A stretch of DNA of 11,013 nucleotides from Amoebophrya sp. AT5.2 (Eukaryota; Sar; Dinophyceae; Syndiniales; Amoebophryaceae). Under the pieces are notes generated by a model. That model did not search any database. It was not told the origin of the DNA and saw only the letters and a list, made by a program, of their open reading frames with translations. Positions 1 through 6,900 of this stretch are shown here, in pieces. The position numbers were made by a program, and so were the translations under genes. The stretch is taken from positions 1 to 11,013 of the forward strand of contig RXOD01006188.1 of assembly GCA_005223375.1 (NCBI GenBank), written 5' to 3'. Position 1 is the first letter of the stretch. The number at the start of each line of letters is the position of its first letter.

Positions 1-251
1 CGCGGATGCGCCGGATCCACTCGTCGTGCCTGATCTGAGCCTGAAGATCCGGATCCGCTCGCGTGCCTGTGATGATGAGCTGCACCGGGCCCGAGAATGA
101 TTCTCGAGGTCGAATCGGTATGGCGGAGGGACGATCGGACGTGGTTCGTGGAAGGTGATCGCGAGCTGTACTTCCCAAGTTTTTCTCCTGAATTCTCAAA
201 ATCCAAGAAATCAGGAACATTCTTATTGTCACCTCTTTGCATTTTGTTCGT
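1..251. other. Left edge: probable intron or 3' flank of the fusion gene
   Basis: This stretch lies after the in-frame stop of the fusion gene on the minus strand. A GT donor (GTATGA) at 257 overlaps the last sense codon, so the sequence from 257 leftward may be an intron. Several AG acceptors follow on the minus strand. Reading on from the AG that ends at about 90 gives a short open frame to the window edge with a coding look (…ADPDLQAQIRHDEW…), but it lacks the aspartate motif expected next in the kinase domain. A plus-strand frame (bases 2-99) is also open from the edge to a TGA. Neither can be assigned. An imperfect direct repeat is present at 11-38 and 49-76 (GGATCC, CTCG, GTGCCTG shared). 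Confidence 0.35.
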
Positions 252-2732
252 TCATACTCCCGGTCGTGCCGGTGCATTATCTTCAAGTTGTCGGAAGAAC
301 ATGTTTGCCGCCTTTGTGTCGCCGTGCAGCAGGGTCTTCGCGTTTTTTTCGCAGTGCATTTCTGCTCCGAGCTGCGTTGCATGGACCTGTAGACGCGCCC
401 CAACCGACTGAAGGTCCTCGACGCTGCACACTTGGCCGGCGAGGCCCTCCTCGATCAGCCGCTGCTCGACGACTCCTTTGAAAAGCTTCCCGTACTCATT
501 GGCTTCCCAAATCTTTCCCACGTTTGTGTACATAGACGCGGACTGGCGGTCGGGCGCCCAGAACGTTCCAATGTCCCAGACAGACGACTTCTCCGGATGC
601 ACGACGCTAGTTGTAGTAGTATCGGTGGTTCGCCAGAAAAACGCGTGCCACCGAGCCAGTGCTCGCACGGCCGTTTCCAGCATGTTCATGTCGGCCAGCA
701 TCGCGCACTGTTTCCAGCCCGCCGCGGGCGAAAAGTCGTCGAGAATCGTCAGAAAAGCGCTATCGATCGGGCTGTCCTCTACGGGCCGCCGCTGCGAATA
801 CAAACACTCCGCGATGCGAACCCCGGCGTGCGTCCGCAGCGCTGCAGCAAGGCCGGGCGTGGCCAAAAACCCCGTCTCCACCTGATACGAACGCACGTCG
901 CGCGCAAGCTTGTCCGGCTGCGTCACGGCTTTGGTCTGGCAGTGCGGGAGCTCGCGCATCACCGAACGCTTCACGAAGACGGACCGCAAGGATTTCGTTC
1001 TTTCGCCGGACTCCTCTGCCCCGAGGACCGCAGCACCTCCACCATCGCACAGCAGCCAGACTCGACAGGCCTCGGACATGAGGTAGCGAATCGCGGTGGA
1101 CTCCGGAGCGGAGAAGGCAGTGACCGCACATGAAATACAACCGTTTTTGTTTTTCACGCAACCTGCGAGCAGGTCCTTTGTCAACGGCATTCCGTCGATG
1201 TCGCGGAGAATATCTGTTGCCTGCAACTGCTCGCACGCCGTCGCCGTCGGTGCGGCGTCCTCACCGTCACGACGACCCCCGCTGGCGCTGCCGGTGCCGC
1301 ATCCTACTACTGCGTAATCGCAGGCCGCCCCCAGCTGCTGCACTGCGTTCTCTACTTCGTTTTTCTCCAGGGGGCGCAATCCCGTAAACGCAGTTAGCTT
1401 CTGCAGCTCCCCTCCGACCTCGGCGCGCAACTTTGCCGGCCATGATGCGTGCTGGTGCAGGTGTTTCTCCTTCAGGAAGCTCCTTGCCCGCGGGGTGAAG
1501 GAAATCACACCCAGAGAGTTAGTGTACCGTTCGTCCTCAACTCCGCCGGGAGCAAGTGGCGGCATGGAGATGTGAGTGATCGGAACCCCCTGCAGATCTG
1601 TCATGGTTCCGCCTGCCGCTGCAAGCAGCGCGCCCGGCGCGCACGTGTCCCACCGGCTCGTTTTCAGGTTAAACAGGGCAGCGTCCGCGTTTCCGAGCAG
1701 CAGGTGAAAAATCTTGTTCCCCGCTCCGTTGATCGACCGAAGTTCGAAGCCGCTCTCGCACAATACACGCCGGACGGAGGCGAGAGGCTCACAGGCGTCA
1801 CTCGACGCAGCGAGGTAAAACGGAAGGGTGGCTTTGTAGTTCATCATGCTGTTGATGTTCTCTGATGTGCTCTCTGGTTGTGCTGGAGGGGCTGCTCCTT
1901 GCGCATCATCGTTTCTGCGTTCGAACCGCTCGCGGTCAAGCGTCCCCAAGCCCGCCAACCCCGCCCCGACGATGCCACACAGTACCGGCGGCACCGCCGG
2001 CAATTGGCCATGCCGCGCCCCAAGATCCTCCGGCTTTACCGGCTCCAACACGGTCGATGGGGCTGCACCAACTTCGATTTCCTTCATTTGCCAGAATGGT
2101 AGTCCCACGACGCCCGCCACTGGTTCGCCGCGGATGCTGATTCCGATGAGCGTTTGCACGTTCTCCACCCGGTTTTTCACGAATTCCCGCGTCCCATCTA
2201 GTGGATCGACGAAAACAGTCAAAGCCGAAGACGGAACGCTCGCGAGCCGGGCTGGAATCTGCGCGGCGGCGAGCTGTGCACACACGGGATGCAAGCTGCT
2301 GGATGAATGGTCTTGATGTTCTTGCTCTTGCTCTTGATGTTCTTGCTGCTCCGATTTGTCCATGCCGATCCCTTCGTCTTCTTCGCCAACGATATCCAGG
2401 GCCACGCCGAAACCGGGGATGCCACGCAAGTGCTCGACTATCGCTGCCTGCGCGGCGTGGTCCGCCCGAGTTACGCAGCTTTTCTCGTCCTCGCCTTTCT
2501 TCACGGCGAGGACCTGGACGTTGTCGCCCGACCGCGACTTCTCTCGGCGGATGGCCCGCATACCTTTTTCGGCTGCATAGCAGCACTCCGAGACCAGACG
2601 CAGCAGAGGAATCTCCATCTTGGTTTGGGAGGTGGTACACATGAATGTAAATCTACGCCGGACTATGGCGGAATGAGTGCTATAGTGCGAGAAAGCAAGC
2701 CTCGTATATGCCATGCAATGCGATGTTGACAT
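252..2732 (-). CDS. Fusion: 3'(2'),5'-bisphosphate nucleotidase domain plus APH/EcKinase-like kinase domain (3' end probably incomplete)
   Basis: This is a single uninterrupted frame of about 826 codons. Numbering below counts from a TTG at 2738; the first ATG after an in-frame TGA is at 2732, and ATGs also occur at 2714, 2642 and 2618. Residues 41-415 form an inositol-monophosphatase-superfamily phosphatase of the BPNT1/HAL2/SAL1 type. Visible motifs are GEED (118-121), the metal-binding DPLDGTREFV (178-187), the NGAGNK loop (337-342) and SRWDTCAP (361-368). The known reaction of that family is PAP to AMP plus phosphate, removing a by-product of sulfation. Residues about 510-828 resemble APH/EcKinase-type small-molecule kinases: FVK lysine (590), a likely helix-C glutamate in SYQVETGFL (621), LDDF (667-669), ALARWHAFFW (693-702) and the catalytic loop LHGDTKAANMFF (804-815). 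The expected following metal-binding DFQ-like motif is absent, because the frame stops 13 residues later. A GT donor at 257 suggests splicing to an exon outside the window. The first 40 residues are Ser/Arg-rich without acids and could be an organelle presequence. The phosphatase call is firm, the kinase family call is good, and the kinase substrate is unknown. Confidence 0.88.
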   Translation of the reverse strand: MSTSHCMAYTRLAFSHYSTHSAIVRRRFTFMCTTSQTKMEIPLLRLVSECCYAAEKGMRAIRREKSRSGDNVQVLAVKKGEDEKSCVTRADHAAQAAIVEHLRGIPGFGVALDIVGEEDEGIGMDKSEQQEHQEQEQEHQDHSSSSLHPVCAQLAAAQIPARLASVPSSALTVFVDPLDGTREFVKNRVENVQTLIGISIRGEPVAGVVGLPFWQMKEIEVGAAPSTVLEPVKPEDLGARHGQLPAVPPVLCGIVGAGLAGLGTLDRERFERRNDDAQGAAPPAQPESTSENINSMMNYKATLPFYLAASSDACEPLASVRRVLCESGFELRSINGAGNKIFHLLLGNADAALFNLKTSRWDTCAPGALLAAAGGTMTDLQGVPITHISMPPLAPGGVEDERYTNSLGVISFTPRARSFLKEKHLHQHASWPAKLRAEVGGELQKLTAFTGLRPLEKNEVENAVQQLGAACDYAVVGCGTGSASGGRRDGEDAAPTATACEQLQATDILRDIDGMPLTKDLLAGCVKNKNGCISCAVTAFSAPESTAIRYLMSEACRVWLLCDGGGAAVLGAEESGERTKSLRSVFVKRSVMRELPHCQTKAVTQPDKLARDVRSYQVETGFLATPGLAAALRTHAGVRIAECLYSQRRPVEDSPIDSAFLTILDDFSPAAGWKQCAMLADMNMLETAVRALARWHAFFWRTTDTTTTSVVHPEKSSVWDIGTFWAPDRQSASMYTNVGKIWEANEYGKLFKGVVEQRLIEEGLAGQVCSVEDLQSVGARLQVHATQLGAEMHCEKNAKTLLHGDTKAANMFFRQLEDNAPARPGV
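2313..2348 (-). repeat. GAGCAA/GAACAT-type hexamer repeat encoding an E/Q/H-rich insert
   Basis: On the minus strand this stretch is made of near-repeats of GAG/GAA-CAA/CAT units. It encodes residues 131-142 of the fusion protein (QQEHQEQEQEHQ). It falls between the GEED and DPLDG metal motifs of the phosphatase domain, where the family normally has a shorter linker, so it is probably an expanded surface loop. Confidence 0.7.
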
Positions 2733-2738
2733 TGACAA

Positions 2739-3560
2739 TCACTGGAACAATGAGCACGAGATAAAAGACGGCTTCCTCCATATTACAGGTCTGCCTCGTT
2801 CACTCTGCGTACCTAGGGGATGCTGGCCGACATATAGCAGACGCAAAAGTAGAAGTACGAGGAAGTAGCAGGTACTAGCTCCTTACTCACAATGAGAACG
2901 GAACGAAAATAAGAGGATCCGATCGATGAATGATCGCGAGTGAATTTGATCCGCATCGACGCCATCCAAGGTGACGAAGCAGATCATGGAATAGATCCAC
3001 GCCTGCGAGGACACCCGTACTGCGAAGATATTCTCGGATTGACGGTGCCCAAGAAGAGGTCATGATTTGGACTCGGTCACGAGTGCTCCTCCACGACTGC
3101 AACTACATCTACAAGCATCCCCAACAAGCCAAGACTTGTATCCTGCAACAAGTGTCCCTTTCCGTGTCTCGTATCGGTGGGCACCTTCTTCATTTTCATG
3201 ATCTGCCTTCTCTGAGTCCTATTTGCCGCGCGCGACCCGCGACCTTTGGAAGCTGCTGCGTATTAAGAAAATTGCACCGCTGCTTTGCACCCGTCCAGCC
3301 AACGCGGACGAAGACACTGACGTCGACAGTAGATCCGGCATCTCGCGCCGGCGTCGCCGATTCATTGATGAGATCATTTCATCGGCGAGTGTACTGGTAG
3401 TGGTAGGTATAAAATAAAATTATATCCCCGTGAAAACGTAGAAGCAAGTAGATTGATAACACTAAGTAACGAGTAGATTGATAAATCAATGGTAATGGTT
3501 CGTTGTCCCGAAACGGCTTCCGCTTAGCCTGAGATGGACTAGATCTAGAACTGGTACATA
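2739..3560. other. Intergenic spacer between the fusion gene and the LRRC49 homologue
   Basis: This 820-bp stretch separates the 3' end of the LRRC49 homologue from the start of the fusion gene, both on the minus strand. It should hold the 3' UTR of the former and the promoter and leader of the latter. Short open frames exist on both strands, for example plus 3062-3400 and an Arg/Ser-rich minus frame at about 3230-3410. They overlap one another and show no recognisable domain, so none is called. An unusually GC-rich patch lies at about 3230-3370 and could be an undetected small exon. No RNA gene was recognised. Confidence 0.5.
3447..3484. repeat. Short direct repeat, 13-bp units 25 bp apart
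   Basis: AGTAGATTGATAA occurs at 3447-3459 and again at 3472-3484. It lies about 80-110 bp beyond the stop codon of the LRRC49 homologue, so it would be within its 3' UTR or just past it. Function is unknown. Confidence 0.6.
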
Positions 3561-3992
3561 CTACGCGTATTCCATTGCCTCGTCCCAGGCGTCCGCCACG
3601 ACCTCCTTTACCGTCTCGTCGAAGTTTCCGTCGAGTTCCCTTACCAGCTCGTCCCCGGTCACGGCCTTCGCCACCAGATCCTCGACGAGGAGTTTCGTTG
3701 CCTGCTTCTCCTGGGGCCGCATCTTCTGGTCGGTGGCCGCGACCGTCGCCGTGCACCCGTGGAAGACGCGCTGCACCTCAGCGGCCTCCGCACCGGTGGC
3801 CGGCCGTAAATTGAACTTCTGCAACGTTGGGAGAAGATGGAGCACGTGCATGCGGAGAGCGGAAGGGGAGAACGAATCGTTAATCGGGTTGTGGAAAACA
3901 GAGAGGGATCGGAGGTTCAGGCTGCGCAAAGGGCGAAGTTGCTGGTGTAATGCGGAAAGGGGTTGATGGTGTAAACGAACAACAAGTTTTTG
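3561..3992 (-). CDS. LRRC49: LRRC49 homologue, last exon (C-terminal domain, stop)
   Basis: The exon is read from the AG acceptor just before CAAAAACTT and stays in phase 0 to TAG at 3563-3561. It encodes the second half of the LRRC49 C-terminal domain (LRSLNLRSLSVFHNPI, ALRMHVLHLLPTLQKFNL) and a terminal acidic helical tail (ATKLLVEDLVAKAV…DAWDEAMEYA) like that of animal LRRC49. A second in-phase acceptor (TTACACCAG) would start the exon at 3941, removing 17 residues. It has the better polypyrimidine tract, but the longer exon fits the family spacing better. Confidence 0.8.
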   Translation of the reverse strand, partial: QKLVVRLHHQPLSALHQQLRPLRSLNLRSLSVFHNPINDSFSPSALRMHVLHLLPTLQKFNLRPATGAEAAEVQRVFHGCTATVAATDQKMRPQEKQATKLLVEDLVAKAVTGDELVRELDGNFDETVKEVVADAWDEAMEYA

Positions 3993-6900
3993 CTCAGCGA
4001 AAATGTTTTTTTCAAATAAAAGATCAAGGTCTACATCCACCACGCACCAGCAGTGCCACCATCGTTCTATCCTGCTGACCGCCTCTTGATCGACGATGAC
4101 GAAGAAAAAGAATGCAAGCTACAGTACGTCTAGTGCCGTTATTTGGTTCCTTGCGAAGCTGAGCGAGTCGAGTGTTTGGAAGCGCGTCCGCAGCTTGTCC
4201 ACGCATTTCAGGACCGATGTGACGCCCAGAAACAGGAAGTGGATCGAGGACACCACCGCTTGGTACTCCTGTTTGTCGATCGCGTCCAGCCCCCGCCCGT
4301 AGATGAACAGCTCGAACGCCTCTTCCCTCTTGACGTAGCCGTACCTCGTCGAAGCAACGCGGTTGTTGGCGGCGGCGTCGAGCCATTGCTGCCGAATGTC
4401 GTTCAAGACATCCACACGACTCGGCGTCTGCTTCTTCGACGAGGATGTAGATGTAGTGGACGGCTTTCCGTTCTGCTGGTGGTGCGCGTGTGACGCTGTA
4501 GTGGACGGCCGAGTCGTGGCGGCGCTCCCGCTGCCGGCGACTATGGAGGCCGCGGCGGATGCCATTTTCGTGGAGACAAGAACTGGCGTACTTGCGACCG
4601 GTGCAGACGTTGTGGCAGTCATCACCGCGGCGCCAGAGGCCAGCACGTTCTGATGCTTCTGGTTTTGCCTGATTCCAGACGAAGACGAGGTGGAGCTGGT
4701 GTTGTCAACACAGTCATCTTCAGGCGAGGACTTTTTGTTTTTAGCATCGGAGCCTCCTGCGGGGGGCGAACCGGTAGGGGTAGGCGAACCACCAGGGAGA
4801 GCCGCGGTCTGCACTCCGCGGCCAGCAACCACGACTGAGACTGACTGTTCTGCGGCTTCTCCTTGCACGACAGCGTCCGTTATTTTCGCAAGCCGGGCCG
4901 GCTGGCCGATCTCATCTGGCGGAATGTCAGCATCTTCGATCACGTTCTCCTGCTCGTCGGCAGTCGGTGCAGCGGAAGCGGATTCTGGCTCGGTGGTGCT
5001 TTGGTTCGGCCCATCGTCCGCAGGCTCATCCTGCGTCGTCTCGCCCTCATGGAGGAGCTGTGCCCAGCCTTTGCCTTTCTTCTTCTCCACTTCCTCCGGC
5101 GCCGCATGGTGCTGTTGGGCGCTTGAATGTTCTCCTGCTGCTCCGGGGGGGTGTTCTCCGGGAACGTCAGAGTCAGACACTGCACTTACACCACTTGCAC
5201 TTGCACTATCGCTGCAACCGTCCACCTCACTTTGTCTCTGTGGAGGTGGTCGCGGTCTGGCATTGAAATTCTGATTCTCCTCCCCCCGAAGATCCTGGTG
5301 ACGTACGCTTCCGTCGTCCATTGGAACTCTCGAAGGCACTCCTGCGAGTCCGGGAATATCTGCGAGAGCGGGCTTATCCGCAGACGCTGAGCTCGTCGCA
5401 GTGGCAGCAAAATCGATTTTCGCAAGAATCTCCCGCGGATCGACACGACTTGTAGCGGAAGAATTTCGACTGCTTGATGACGACGAGCTACTGCCGCCGA
5501 CCTGCTCCTGCCCACGACGCTGCTGCTCGGCTACAGCTGACGTCAGCGGATCTGTCGCCTGCGCACGTTTGCGATGAAGTTTTGTTTCTGTCTCTTTGGT
5601 CCTCTCAAAGAAACTGATGAACATCAAACCGAGAGGAAAATACTACAGACGAGAAAAGCAAAACCAAAGTCAGCCAACCAATAAGAAGTACCGCTTTTGA
5701 CGGCGACAGATCCAGGAACGGTTTGATCGGAGCGGAGGATTTCGTCGGCGACATCAAATCTTGCAACAGCATGTCGCTCTCTGTCGTAGCCGCAGCTGTT
5801 GTTGAAGACTCGGGACGACTCCTGCGCCGGCCCGCACCCATGTGCTGGTCCAGTTGCTGATCACCGATGAGAGAGTACGACGAGTACGTTCAGCCGATGA
5901 GGGTGAGGCTTGTTTCGAGGTGTGCTTTAAAAAGAAATATTCTTTCTTCATAAACTTCATCATCTTCAACGAACATCAACTTGCTCATCTACCTTGCTGT
6001 TGATGCTCGGGCAAAAAAAATAAATGAAATTTTTACCTTCCGGCGCTGATCGACATCCAAATCCGCGGCAGTACTGTTCGACGCCCAACCCTGCGGCACC
6101 TCCCCCCCTCGCTTTACCTGAACGCCCGAGACAGCGGTACTCTGCTGCTCCTGCTCCGCGATTGCCTGTCATTGTTTCATTGATGCATGAAGATGCGAAA
6201 CAGACTTCCGGTTTCTGGTCCAGCATCTTCACTTCTCCAACACCTCCTGCCAGAAGGAACAACATTGGTGGTTTGGCTGTGTAGTTCGTTTCTGCGTTCC
6301 ATCAGTGGTAATAAAAATGGAGGCAATCGCAATGCCAATGCATGCTTGTGCTTCTACTATTTTATTCTTTAGAGAGCCAAATCTACGTACCTCAATAGCG
6401 ACGTAAAAAAATTTTTGGCGCCACGTAATCATCCATCGAATCAACATCAAACACAAAGACATCACAGGTACCTGCTGCGTTTTGGGATTATCAAACGTGA
6501 TTCATCAGCATCGATTTTATTTGGTTTGATTTTTGGCCTTTGCTTACCTGTATTTGTTTGCTTGGTTACATTACATAGTTTAAGCCTTGGGAAGAGAAGC
6601 GGCGGAATCTCCATCCCCGGGCGGCAGCTCCACGGACTTGGGCAAGTCCGTGGAGCTCGTGGCTGCTTCTCTTCCCAAGGCTTATTTACTTAGCTACCTT
6701 AGTTGGCTTGTTTTGATTGGGGTACCTGAATGCTTTTTGATTGTGAATGAAGCCGCGGCCTCCGCCAATCCCCAGGTTCTCCAGCATCTTCAGCAGGCGC
6801 ATTTGCGACGGCGGTTCCTCCTTTGTTTCTTGGGTTGTCATTAAGTGATTGAGTATGATTGGCGCCAAAAATTTTTTTACTTACCCCATAAGGTACGCAG

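Noticed and set aside
432..1133. Long plus-strand frames opposite the fusion gene
   Set aside because: They are antisense shadows of a GC-rich coding region. They show no domain, while the minus frame has clear phosphatase and kinase motifs.
3062..3417. Plus-strand frames in the spacer
   Set aside because: They overlap each other, have no recognisable domain, and are opposed by an equally open minus frame, so coding could not be supported.
5605..5841. Small membrane protein with one hydrophobic segment
   Set aside because: The hydrophobic stretch coincides with a pyrimidine-rich tract and AG before the large LRRC49 exon, so it is better explained as the 3' end of an intron.
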